Shown here: positions 61,101-64,000 of the stretch, one piece after another
Layout of the letters: every line of letters begins with the position of its first letter
How positions within the stretch are numbered: the first letter of the stretch is position 1
Position numbers and translations under genes: made by a program
Notes under the pieces: generated by a model
Told to the model about the DNA's origin: nothing
The model's input: the letters and a program-made list of their open reading frames with translations, nothing else
Database searches by the model: none
From: Antedon bifida
Taxonomy: Eukaryota; Echinodermata; Crinoidea; Comatulida; Antedonidae
Assembly (NCBI GenBank): GCA_963402885.1
Contig: OY727094.1
Span: 19,222,501 to 19,286,500 of the forward strand
Direction of reading: 5' to 3'
Length of the DNA: 64,000 nt

Positions 61101-62253
61101 ATGCAGAAATACTGGGATTGCCATTACATGTATGTGGAGATTCCACATAAGGGCAAAGACTTTACCATTTGTGAATGAATTTTATAATTTTCTGATTTTT
61201 TAAAAAGAGAATAAGCTATTGTCTGTATCTAAATAAGTAGCCCTCATAGACTACCACTACTACTGTAATTTTATATACACAAGTTCTGGGTGAGACCCTC
61301 TTGACAAATATAGAAAGTTTGTGTTCAAACAAAAACACATATACACATTCATAGGCTCCCATTTATAAAGCCTAAAATAATTTATCATTGATGTTTTTGA
61401 AATGTTCTAATTCCAACAGTGTAGCATAGATCTTGAAAGGAATGTTCTTAGGATAGGAACTACTGGAACAGAGACACCATTTTTATCAGAAGCTGAGCTT
61501 CCAGCGTGTGCTAAGCTCAATCGTGCACCTTCATCAGATGATGCACCAACTGAAGACATGGACCTTGCTAAAGCTCTTGCAAATGATGCAATGGGTAAAT
61601 TTGCAACAACCAACCATTTTAATGACACTTTACTATGTAATTTTACTGTATGCATAATTAGAGGTTTTCCGTTGTCTTGTACAACTGTGTGATGGGGAAT
61701 CTCCTGATTTTATGGCATGTGATTGAAATGCTTTTTACTGAATAGGAAGGGACACTTTATGCGTTCTAAATGTATATTTTCAATTAAGTATACAGTGGTA
61801 TATTGCATCATTGATGTTCTAATGATATATTTGCAAAATAAGTGCAGAGGTACATTCTGGATGCGCTATTGCTGACACTAATGTACTACCTTGCCCTAAC
61901 CCTGTAACTGAAATGCTTAAATAAAGTTGTCTTCATTTGTAGATGCATCTACTTCATCAGGCTTTTCATCTCAGGACATTAGCAAAATAACACACCTTGG
62001 ATTTTCTCGCGAACAAGCGATAGAACAATTAACCAACCACAATGGTGATATTGAAAAAGCAATAAATGCACTTCTTTCAAGTACATATAGCAATGAGGGT
62101 AAGTTCAAGATTTCTTCAACCAGAAATTCCTGTCATATCACCCATTTATAGTCACTTTTACCAATGATGTTTCTTTCATCTGCAGGAAGAAAGGTTGAAG
62201 AATTTTGTAGCCAATTCACATTTATCATTGAAATAAAACTGTTTACATGCTAA
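14587..62253 (+). CDS. ddi2: DDI1/DDI2 (Rngo) homologue: ubiquitin-shuttle aspartyl protease, 9 exons
   Basis: Joined exons: 14587-14833, 37243-37470, 38197-38323, 38630-38757, 41398-41526, 60128-60231, 61420-61594, 61943-62098, 62186-62253. They total 1,362 nt (453 residues), and every junction keeps the frame with GT/AG sites. Domains are a ubiquitin-like fold (1-78, [17 protein letters not shown]), a Pro/Asn-rich linker, a helical region before the protease (about 159-215), a retroviral-type aspartyl protease with catalytic DSG at 242-244 and the downstream [14 protein letters not shown], and a UBA domain (about 388-426, [26 protein letters not shown]). The family binds ubiquitin chains and cleaves heavily ubiquitylated clients, including activation of NFE2L1 in proteasome stress. 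Vertebrate DDI2 lacks the UBA, while yeast Ddi1 and fly Rngo keep it. All key residues are present, so it looks functional despite 22-kb and 18-kb TE-filled introns. Confidence 0.93.
15571..15620 (-). mobile_element. SINE 3'-tail fragment
   Basis: The minus strand reads GAGGGTCCCTAATGATCAGC and GGCTGGATGGA, matching the 3' body of the SINE at 45.9 kb (GAGGGTCCCTAATGATCAGC, AGCTGGATGGATCACC). It is 5'-truncated. Confidence 0.75.
15735..15880. repeat. Degenerate tandem repeat of a GGGGCACCAAGGCCA unit
   Basis: Three to four copies of GGGGCA(CCA)AGGCCA(AATG) with alternating spacers. A related block (GGGAGGGCACCGACGGCACTG) lies at about 17,385. Both lie inside the 15.2-17.7 kb element. Confidence 0.6.
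16011..16034 (+). repeat. (TAG)8 microsatellite
   Basis: Uninterrupted TAG triplets. A similar run of about seven occurs at 27,900-27,920. Confidence 0.95.
16764..16899 (+). repeat. Tandem duplication, ~90-bp spacing
   Basis: TATCAGAGGGTGCGTGTACG..AAAGGAATTGTTTT at 16,769 recurs at 16,860 with few changes. Open frames over this segment are a consequence of the duplication and carry no known motif. Confidence 0.7.
17662..18970. other. Intron 1 sequence, nothing recognised
   Basis: AT-rich with no coding signal. The only structure is a perfect 14-bp inverted repeat: ACCTTCTCATTTAC (17,901-17,914) and GTAAATGAGAAGGT (17,956-17,969). Confidence 0.6.
18975..19413 (-). mobile_element. LINE 3'-end remnant
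   Basis: On the minus strand a short open frame contains [22 protein letters not shown] and then a stop, recalling the last residues of non-LTR reverse transcriptase ORFs. An untranslated stretch follows, then a tail of GAATAAATAAATGAAAAATG type. It is strongly 5'-truncated and abuts the hairpin end of an HLE copy. Family not resolved. Confidence 0.45.
20738..21312 (+). repeat. Left arm of the long inverted repeat
   Basis: Mirrors 33,350-33,898. Landmarks are GGGATCCACTTGATTTAGGA, AAAATGGCGGCCATTTT, TATCTCGAGAACCACTA, TTTTGACCTTTGACCTTGAT (a DR1-like motif) and ACTATTGACCTTTGAA. Divergence is modest by eye. Confidence 0.85.
21408..21773 (+). repeat. ~75-bp minisatellite, left block
   Basis: About five tandem copies of a unit containing TACCTGCCATCAATATGATG, GATTATGATTATAGATTTAA and GAACACGTAAGCTACATTTG. 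The first copy is degenerate. The array is interrupted at GAACACGTA by the 6.66-kb element and resumes at 28,437. Confidence 0.9.
21922..22265. mobile_element. TTAA-flanked MITE (AGATRTATTG family), copy 2
   Basis: AGATATATTGTCCCC at the left end and GGGGGACAATACATCT at the right, each bordered by TTAA (21,918-21,921 and 22,266-22,269). It sits inside the left terminal repeat of the AcademX-like element just after TTGCACG, so it is younger. TTAA duplication points to the Kolobok or piggyBac superfamilies. Confidence 0.85.
22731..27229 (-). pseudogene. AcademX-like transposase/FEN1-like nuclease, disabled by frameshifts and a stop
   Basis: Read 5' to 3': [10 protein letters not shown] (zinc-finger-like) and an N-terminal segment (27,229-25,486); a frameshift near 25,523; the conserved [41 protein letters not shown] and YDRVNYARY block (25,525-24,773); a frameshift near 24,800; then [17 protein letters not shown] and the nuclease-like part to TGA at 23,004. 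In that last segment WVVDGMALL (D248), [11 protein letters not shown] (about 393-403), [11 protein letters not shown] (D423 and D425) and [10 protein letters not shown] (D481) follow the order of FEN1/XPG motifs. Beyond the TGA the same frame continues to TAG at 22,731 with a Cys-rich module (YCKCKKTKC..., [15 protein letters not shown]) and an acidic tail. A further frame break lies near 27,130. Confidence 0.78.
27415..27500 (-). CDS. Candidate 5' exon of the AcademX-like gene
   Basis: The minus strand encodes [21 protein letters not shown] with donor CCATG|GTAAG at 27,415/27,414. The matching acceptor TTTTTTTTTAAG|GCAATG lies at 27,230/27,229. Splicing joins Gly-Asn in frame to [12 protein letters not shown]. 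The basic run could be nuclear-localising. The start codon was not located. Confidence 0.45.
28437..28608 (+). repeat. ~75-bp minisatellite, right block
   Basis: Two further copies of the unit at 21.4-21.77 kb, the last with an extra GATTGTATAG. Joining the two blocks restores GAACAC-GTA-AGCTAC, which proves the central element inserted into a pre-existing array. Confidence 0.9.
28627..32612 (-). pseudogene. Second Academ-like transposase/FEN1-like nuclease, degenerate
   Basis: From ATG 32,612 it shows two zinc-finger-like pairs (KLCLFCQK...WHKQCYCHF and KCIFCQK...YHLVCLKAF). Next are [13 protein letters not shown] and [11 protein letters not shown], an in-frame TAG at 30,954, [16 protein letters not shown] with another TAG just before it (30,555), and [13 protein letters not shown]. 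Frameshifts near 30,260, 29,230 and 28,860 separate the nuclease-like motifs [34 protein letters not shown] and [19 protein letters not shown] from the Cys-rich end ([27 protein letters not shown]), shown in two parts to respect length: [12 protein letters not shown], then [15 protein letters not shown]. It is clearly related to, but diverged from, the gene at 22.7-27.2 kb, and belongs to the outer long-inverted-repeat element. Confidence 0.8.
33350..33898 (-). repeat. Right arm of the long inverted repeat
   Basis: Inverted counterpart of 20,738-21,312, including AAGGTCAAAGGTCAAAATG and AAAAATGGCCGCCATTTTGA. The match fades near 33,350 at ACCATACTATCGGCCATTC. Confidence 0.85.
33931..34336. 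mobile_element. TA-flanked palindromic foldback element
   Basis: GCCTGGGTGCAG...CTGCACCCAGGC flanked by TA on both sides. The two arms of about 190 bp are near-perfect complements meeting at ACACAAATACATATATAGGT (about 34,121-34,140). Tc1/mariner-like MITE is the likely class. It lies between the 13.2-kb element and the 5' remnant of the reverse HLE copy. Confidence 0.8.
34521..35755. other. Intron 1 sequence with dispersed-repeat block and palindrome, no gene
   Basis: At 34,676-34,745 a block GGGAGCCAGAAAGAGTTCAC..CTGCACCCTCTAGCAAACTATG recurs at 46,325-46,392 and in part at 53,897, so it belongs to a dispersed repeat. A 24-bp palindrome lies at 35,132. No gene is visible. Confidence 0.6.
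35132..35155. repeat. Perfect 24-bp palindrome with flanking direct copy
   Basis: AAGCGTCACGGT is joined directly to its complement ACCGTGACGCTT. The half-site AAGCGTCACGGTA also occurs alone at 35,111, about 21 bp upstream. It contains GTGACG, a half-CRE-like core. Confidence 0.85.
35757..37075 (+). mobile_element. HLE repeat, forward partial copy
   Basis: Starts at GGCCATATGATGACGTCACA and follows the family order through CGTATCTACAATTCAACAGC, AAAACGTTTTAATCATGA, CGCGCAAATT-like and GGAAAAACACAA blocks to GCGCGTAACTTACGCTGCAC near 37,010. It is interrupted by a TTAA MITE. Terminal hairpins are absent. Confidence 0.7.
36356..36902. mobile_element. TTAA-flanked MITE (AGATRTATTG family), copy 3
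   Basis: AGATGTATTGTCCC at the left and GGGACAATACATCT at the right, bordered by TTAA at 36,352-36,355 and 36,903-36,906. The flanking HLE sequence reads through the site when the element is removed (AGAAAGTTA..GCATGATATAAATTA). The interior differs from the 344-bp copy at 21.9 kb. Confidence 0.85.
37243..37470 (+). CDS. ddi2: DDI exon 2 (linker)
   Basis: Acceptor TTATTTGATAG|CTGCA; donor GTCTAG|GTATAA; phase 1 to phase 1. Contains the conserved [11 protein letters not shown] and [28 protein letters not shown] blocks of DDI proteins. Confidence 0.92.
37475..38196. other. DDI intron 2, nothing recognised
   Basis: AT-rich intronic sequence without coding or repeat signal that I can identify. 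Confidence 0.6.
38197..38323 (+). CDS. ddi2: DDI exon 3 (helical domain, first part)
   Basis: Acceptor TCTAAAACAG|AGAAG; donor ACTATTAA|GTACTT. Encodes a charged helix ([19 protein letters not shown]) then [14 protein letters not shown], typical of the helical domain preceding the protease. Confidence 0.9.
38630..38757 (+). CDS. ddi2: DDI exon 4 (protease start, catalytic Asp)
   Basis: Acceptor TCTTTCAAATAG|ACAG; donor GATTCAG|GTAAGT. Encodes [17 protein letters not shown] and ends in FVDSG, the catalytic Asp-Ser-Gly shared with retroviral-type aspartyl proteases, split by the intron inside Gly. Confidence 0.93.
38758..39628. other. DDI intron 4, first part: AATAAACGCC repeats
   Basis: At 38,894-38,961 the unit TTTATTTCCTTGAATAAACG(CC) is repeated two to three times. 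Related AATAAACGCC text recurs at about 41,125. AGGCCTAG motifs cluster at 39,380-39,450. No gene is visible. Confidence 0.55.
39629..40575 (+). pseudogene. Penelope-like retroelement fragment (RT motif C to GIY-YIG tail), degenerate
   Basis: [20 protein letters not shown] gives the RT YVDD motif, followed by [18 protein letters not shown]. About 400 bp later, [20 protein letters not shown] and YNIQ match the RT-endonuclease linker. Then [22 protein letters not shown] and [21 protein letters not shown] match the C-terminus of GIY-YIG-bearing elements. The central endonuclease motifs are lost and many stops intervene. It is a different lineage from the 11.1-13.8 kb element. Confidence 0.75.
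40576..41397. other. DDI intron 4, last part, nothing recognised
   Basis: No coding signal or clear repeat other than a short AATAAACGCC block near 41,125. Confidence 0.5.
41398..41526 (+). CDS. ddi2: DDI exon 5 (protease middle)
   Basis: Acceptor TTTTATTGTAG|GTGCC; donor CACTTAG|GTAAG. Encodes [20 protein letters not shown] and [10 protein letters not shown], which is highly conserved in DDI. Followed by the 18.6-kb repeat-filled intron. Confidence 0.93.
41527..42607. other. DDI intron 5, first part, nothing firm
   Basis: Only a short CACCTGTGTATAAGACTG piece near 41,600, related to the hairpin at 42,608, was noticed. No gene is visible. Confidence 0.5.
42608..42670. repeat. Hairpin MITE, 15-bp perfect arms
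   Basis: GTGTATAAGACGCAC and GTGCGTCTTATACAC enclose 33 bases. The TATAAGACGCACC theme recurs at about 41,600, suggesting a dispersed miniature element. Confidence 0.7.
42700..43320 (-). mobile_element. HLE repeat, reverse-orientation copy with internal deletion
   Basis: Reverse-order blocks: AACATAAAATTTCATTACTT, CTTTTGCGCAATAGTTCATC, GAGCGCGCATCTATATTCTA, ATGACGTCATCATGTTAAAA, CCTATGCTACACTGTATG, and the 5' end GCGCAATATTCTAACGTATG..GTGGCGTTTGTCG. A further fragment of the family lies at 44,330-44,520. Confidence 0.65.
43321..44609. other. Intron 5 sequence, HLE fragment only
   Basis: Apart from the HLE piece at 44,330-44,520 (CATCATCATATAGCCACCCG), no repeat or gene was recognised. Confidence 0.5.
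44610..45115 (+). repeat. Degenerate tandem repeat with AAGATGGCCGCC core
   Basis: AAATCCAAGATGGCCGCCAA followed by AATGGCTGCCAA occurs at about 44,617, 44,850 and 45,003, with a decayed fourth copy at 45,080. Each is followed by a spacer with TATGCCCTTT..AAC.TTT. The core resembles a YY1 site. Confidence 0.75.
45116..45840. repeat. Degenerate repeats of CTTGTTTTTGAGATTTCTCG
   Basis: At least seven divergent direct and inverted occurrences of (T)CTCTTGTTTTTGAGAAATCT (e.g. 45,119, 45,370, 45,750, 45,800), with TTTTCAATATTGT spacers. No protein frame. Confidence 0.6.
45901..46172 (+). mobile_element. tRNA-derived SINE with poly(A) tail
   Basis: The head (from about 45,912) has an A-box-like TGGCTTGGTGGTTATGATG, a cloverleaf-like TTGGCTACCACTCCAA and a B-box-like GGGTTCAAGTCCCG. 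The body includes GAGGGTCCCTAATGATCAGC, shared with the fragment at 15.57 kb. It ends in about 29 A residues (46,143-46,171). ACAAATA at 45,894 and 46,173 is a candidate 7-bp target-site duplication. It is distinct from the SINE at 5.4 kb, which has an AAAC tail. Confidence 0.85.
46725..47595. repeat. Cluster of TAATCGATTA/TAATCGGTTA motifs
   Basis: Occurrences at about 46,740, 46,810, 46,826, 47,432, 47,452, 47,491, 47,503, 47,545 and 47,574, several as the perfect palindrome TAATCGATTA, in an otherwise unremarkable intron stretch. The open frame around 46,476-46,961 has no recognisable motif. Confidence 0.6.
47937..48588 (+). repeat. Tandem repeat, ~300-bp unit
   Basis: GGCC(A/G)TAT(G/C)AATATCTCGGCAACCACT at 47,937 recurs at 48,236 and, decayed, at about 48,527. 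Other landmarks repeat with it: ACAAACATTTTTG, GAGCACACTT, and ACCA(C/T)TGGTCAAGAAA. It appears to extend leftward to about 47,640. Confidence 0.75.
48589..52700 (+). mobile_element. HLE copy, forward, split by a 2.8-kb element
   Basis: The 5' hairpin AATTCGTC-ACTTT-GACGAATT lies at 48,599-48,619. The copy is broken at 48,626 and resumes at 51,448 with the usual blocks (CAGTGTAGCATAGGTGAAAT at about 51,632, AATGATGACGTCATACC at about 51,985, TACGCACGCGCAAAA) to about 52,700. The next copy starts at 52,711. No 3' hairpin is evident at its end. Confidence 0.65.
48627..51447. mobile_element. Long-inverted-repeat DNA element with GTG target duplication
   Basis: Ends TAGTCCAGGAGTATTAGAC, perfectly inverted at both sides, flanked by GTG (48,624-48,626 and 51,448-51,450). 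Arms of about 800 bp contain AAATATGCTAAAGCTGAATT, AACATACTAAAAGTCCCCGG, CCCGATTGGGCCATTTTTCA and ATGGCGGCCATCTT. The arms themselves are built of roughly 314-bp tandem units (GAAGGTTTCTAAAGGAATTT at about 50,696 and 51,010). The core (49,450-50,500) encodes nothing recognisable. The TAG terminus and 3-bp duplication resemble the AcademX-like element, so it may be a non-autonomous relative. Confidence 0.8.
52711..53779 (+). mobile_element. HLE copy 3 (hairpin at both ends)
   Basis: Starts ACTAGACATGA, then the 5' hairpin AACTCGTC-ACTTT-GACGAGTT (52,722-52,742) directly followed by AGTTATCCGC. The body has the CACGTGCACGTCATACGTTG block and TGACGTC boxes. The 3' end has two hairpins, AGTTATCCGC-CAAGT-GCGGATAACT (53,693-53,717) and AGTTATCCGC-TACTAA-GCGGATAACT (53,754-53,779), separated by poly(A) and AACAGGACGATTACAAGG. 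No protein is encoded. Confidence 0.75.
54041..55207 (+). mobile_element. HLE copy 4
   Basis: Starts ACTAGACATGA with the 5' hairpin at 54,052-54,072. The usual block order continues to ACGTCATTCAAAAATAGGAG near 55,076. It lacks its own 3' hairpin and runs straight into the 5' end of the next copy. Confidence 0.75.
55208..56842 (+). mobile_element. HLE copy 5
   Basis: 5' hairpin at about 55,219-55,239. The body is nearly identical to copy 4 over most of its length. The 3' end carries a perfect 32-bp palindrome, half AGTTATCCGCTTGGTA (56,747-56,778), then poly(A) and a second hairpin AGTTATCCGC-TACTAA-GCGGATAACT (56,817-56,842). Confidence 0.78.
56844..58432 (+). mobile_element. HLE copy 6 (divergent subfamily)
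   Basis: Begins ACTAGATTTGAACTCGTC, with hairpin 56,854-56,874 and then CGGGTTATCCGC. The 3' hairpin, based on GGTTATCC(T)GCAAC-TAA-GTTGCGGATAACC, is at 58,403-58,432 with one bulged T. The 5' and 3' ends have co-varied (AGTTATCC changed to GGTTATCC on both), which supports a functional link between them. Confidence 0.72.
58434..59666 (+). mobile_element. HLE copy 7
   Basis: Begins ACTAGACATGA with hairpin AACTCGTC-AAAGT-GACGAGTT (58,445-58,465). Near 59,460 the text jumps back to an earlier block (AAATGCGCATGCGCGCCTAA), giving an internal duplication. The same junction occurs in the reverse copy at 19.8 kb. Ends with hairpin AGTTATCCGC-TCTACCAA-GCGGATAACT, i.e. AGTTATCCGCT/AGCGGATAACT arms (59,639-59,666). 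Confidence 0.72.
59667..60127. other. Last part of DDI intron 5, nothing recognised
   Basis: Contains wording similar to the ~300-bp tandem units (TACGGAGACACATACATG, GGTCAAATGTCAGAAATGGC) but no clear repeat boundary or gene. Confidence 0.5.
60128..60231 (+). CDS. ddi2: DDI exon 6 (protease C-terminal part)
   Basis: Acceptor CTCTTATAAG|GTCAAA; donor CATCAG|GTAAGA, leaving phase 0. Encodes [27 protein letters not shown]-flanked foldback begins 19 bp after the exon. Confidence 0.93.
60251..60804. mobile_element. TTAA-flanked foldback MITE next to DDI exon 6
   Basis: AGGACAACTTGA at the left and TCAAGTTGTCCT at the right, bordered by TTAA (60,247-60,250 and 60,805-60,808). Arms of about 200 bp share GAGGACCATATTTTAACAAC, ATGATTTCAGAACAATTG and TACAAGAGATAGGTACCGTC. 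Kolobok-like is more likely than piggyBac from the AGG terminus. It encodes nothing. Confidence 0.85.
60809..61419. other. Rest of DDI intron 6, nothing recognised
   Basis: No coding or repeat feature identified. Confidence 0.55.
61420..61594 (+). CDS. ddi2: DDI exon 7
   Basis: Acceptor TTCCAACAG|TGTAGC; donor GCAATGG|GTAAAT. Encodes [22 protein letters not shown], the end of the protease fold, then an acidic linker ([16 protein letters not shown]). Confidence 0.9.
61943..62098 (+). CDS. ddi2: DDI exon 8 (UBA domain)
   Basis: Acceptor CATTTGTAG|ATGCAT; donor CAATGAGG|GTAAG. Encodes a compact UBA with the LGFSREQA loop and [11 protein letters not shown] helix 3. Read-through of the donor would add about 17 residues before a stop at 62,149, an alternative C-terminus. 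Confidence 0.88.
62186..62253 (+). CDS. ddi2: DDI candidate terminal exon 9
   Basis: A good acceptor (TTCATCTGCAG|GAAGAAAGG) restores the frame and gives 22 residues ([10 protein letters not shown]... TC) to TAA at 62,251. Choice of this exon over read-through of exon 8 rests only on the splice signals. No clear poly(A) signal was found after the stop. Confidence 0.55.
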
Positions 62254-62607
62254 ATATTATTTCAGATGACTTTTTATATTGTTTTGGAAAACTGGATCTT
62301 ATTGTTTATTCCCACTCAGTAGTAATGCCAGTGGTTAATGTACAGGCCCATATTGGCGTTTTAGTTGCCAGTTCGCTCATATCATATGAGTACAACCGCT
62401 AGGCCTAGACTTGTTATTGTAACTTAACCGCAACACACATACCTGTCACAATTTATATTTCATTTCAAAAGTCTTACTCGACTCTTTTTGGTGGAACCAA
62501 AATGACATCAGTTCAATCAATGGTTGATTCGATATCCATATTTACATACGGCCCGCCCCAAGGCCATATAGCCAAATACGCTATGTTAACCTACGTCTAC
62601 GTGTACT
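62254..62607. other. Downstream of DDI stop, probable 3' UTR and spacer
   Basis: No open frame. A canonical AATAAA after the stop was not found close by. One sits inside the last exon at about 62,231. Confidence 0.4.
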
Positions 62608-63000
62608 CTTGCACAGAAGTACAACATTGATGTGCTTGGCATCCAGGAACATAGGATAGTGCATACAGATGAACAGCTAAGGTATGAAAATCTCATTGAA
62701 GGATTTCAACTCATCACAGCATCAGCTGCAAGAAACAGAGCTGGAGCTGCAGTTGGTGGAGTAGGAATTCTGTTGAGCCCATCTGCAAAGAAGAGTCTGA
62801 CCTCCATAACCTGTGAAAGTGAAAGAATAATCAAAGCAACATTTAGTGGGAATCCAGAAATTACTGTCATCACTGCATACTCTCCCACAAATACATCTGA
62901 CGAAGAAGAAGTGGAACAATTCTGTCTAAATTATCTTGTTGCAAAGACATACAACAGAATCTCTGGTGAATTAGTGGCGAATGGATTGCATGTACTTTAG
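62608..63000 (+). pseudogene. LINE endonuclease-domain fragment fused to the start of an RT domain
   Basis: LAQKYNIDVLGIQEHRIVH, then GGVGILLSPSAKKSL, SERIIKATFSGNPEITVI and AYSPTN match the apurinic-type endonuclease (EEP fold) of non-LTR retrotransposons, including the catalytic-E-containing QEHR. After EVEQFCLNY the frame goes directly to LVAKTYNRI, which resembles the start of the RT finger region (AAKVYNRI), so most of the endonuclease-to-RT interval is deleted. Stop at 62,998. It is in the same orientation as DDI. Confidence 0.65.
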
Positions 63001-63001
63001 C

Positions 63002-63193
63002 TTAGTGAGAAACTACATCATTTTTGTCCCTCTCAATCCTCTGTCCATGTAACTGGTTAGCTGGTGTTTCACCAGGTTGAGTGCCACTCATGGACTTCAT
63101 CTCAGACACAGCCATACTTCGTTGAGCGAGACTCTCTGAGTTCGCAAAGGCTGTAATTCCAATTGCTAATGCCGCAACAACTCCGTTAACAGT
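63002..63193 (-). other. Unrecognised minus-strand open segment
   Basis: Reads TVNGVVAALAIGITAFANSE, then SLAQRSMAVSEMKSMSGTQP and GETPANQLHGQRIERDKNDV, ending VSH and stop. It has a short hydrophobic stretch and a polar tail, with no upstream ATG or convincing acceptor. It may be a terminal coding exon of a minus-strand gene or a TE fragment. It is reported because its composition looks protein-like. Confidence 0.25.
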
Positions 63194-63373
63194 TTACTCT
63201 AATGCAAAATCTATTGGACTTCTAGAGTACGTAATAAAATTAATTTTAAGCCATACGTCAAAACTGCAACTACGGATCTTTATCGCGATTCTTGATCCTT
63301 TTTCTCTTTTTACTCCGCGAGTGCCCTAGTTTGCATATCTTTCCAAGGTATGATTTGTAAAATGATGTCAACC

Positions 63374-63960
63374 TAGAGTAGTTATGGTGATACGTAAATC
63401 CTGTGTGAAAGTAATTAAAATCCTTTAAATAAGGTCAGAGGTCAAATATGGCAATTCTGGTCAATTTTTGGACACAATGTTCCATAAGAAGGGATATAAA
63501 CATTTATATTGAACAATTTGGAAAAAAAATTAACTCTCTACAACTAGTTGGCATTCTATAGGTACCCTATATTTTTAACCCTTAATTTTCATATTTCATC
63601 TAATTTGCATATGATCCCGAGGTGTGATTAGTAGAATTCCATTCCCTCATCATATGTGAAAGTAACTGTATAGAGACTAAAATGAAGTTTCTACCCGAGT
63701 AGTTATGGAGATACGTAAATCTTGTGAAAATTACTTAAATCCTTTGAAAATAAGGTCAGAGGTCAAATACAGAACTTCCGGTCATTTTTTGACAAAAAGT
63801 TCCACAAGGAATATAAACATATATATTCTGAAGAATTTAGAAATTATAAAAAAAATTAACTCTCTACAACTAGCAGTTGGATGGGTACCCTATATTTTTA
63901 CCCTTAATTTGCATATTTCAGCTAATTTGCATATGTTCCTAAGGTGTGATTTGTGAAATT
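63374..63960 (+). repeat. Two tandem copies of a ~320-bp unit
   Basis: GTAGTTATGG(T/A)GATACGTAAAT at 63,378 recurs at 63,699. Shared landmarks are AAGGTCAGAGGTCAAATA, AACTCTCTACAACTAG, GGTACCCTATATTTTTA and CTAATTTGCATATG. A partial third copy precedes it at about 63,325. The array probably continues past the window. Confidence 0.85.
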
Positions 63961-64000
63961 GTTGTTCTGATAGGTCTTTAGATATTTACCACAAAAATAA

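Overview
This is a eukaryotic window: spliced genes, AT-rich introns and almost wall-to-wall transposable-element (TE) sequence. The short palindromic motif AGGCCTAG is conspicuous throughout. The only complete host gene is a DDI1/DDI2 (Drosophila Rngo) homologue that keeps a C-terminal UBA domain, as invertebrates do. Together with the TE types seen, this suggests a marine invertebrate, most likely an ambulacrarian such as an echinoderm. That taxonomic guess is inference.

Layout. (1) 1-5.3 kb: the first coding exon of a hAT-like ZNF862/C17orf113-type zinc-finger protein on the minus strand runs off the left edge. A small membrane-protein-like exon follows at 5.1 kb. (2) 5.4-13.8 kb: a TE block with a TTAA-flanked MITE split by a tRNA-derived SINE, two reverse copies of a hairpin-ended repeat family (called HLE here), a long-inverted-repeat element at 7.0-9.4 kb, and a frameshifted Penelope-like retroelement with a GIY-YIG domain and a hammerhead-like 3' motif. 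(3) 14.6-62.3 kb, plus strand: DDI in nine exons (453 codons by my splice reconstruction) with the order UBL, central region, retroviral-type aspartyl protease, UBA. All splice phases agree.

The introns of DDI hold most of the TE content. Intron 1 (22.4 kb) contains a nested stack. A minus-strand HLE copy is split by a long-inverted-repeat element (20,738-33,898). That element carries a decayed transposase/nuclease gene and a roughly 75-bp minisatellite, and the minisatellite is in turn split by a 6,663-bp element (21,774-28,436) with 18-bp perfect terminal inverted repeats and a GTA target-site duplication. Both elements encode zinc-finger proteins followed by a FEN1/XPG-like (PIN-fold) nuclease motif series and a Cys-rich tail. 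The best fit is the AcademX branch of the Academ DNA transposons. A TTAA MITE sits inside the younger one. Intron 5 (18.6 kb) carries a head-to-tail array of HLE copies (48.6-59.7 kb), one of them split by a 2.8-kb long-inverted-repeat element with a GTG duplication. It also holds a second SINE, arrays of about 300-bp units with nuclear-receptor-like DR1 motifs, and a cluster of TAATCGATTA-type sites. A TTAA-flanked foldback element lies 19 bp after exon 6. Past the DDI stop are a LINE endonuclease fragment and two tandem copies of a roughly 320-bp unit.

Nesting gives a relative order for intron 1: HLE copy, then the long-inverted-repeat Academ-like element, then the younger AcademX element, then the TTAA MITE. 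Percent identities and copy numbers were not computed. Boundaries called 'about' were read by eye.
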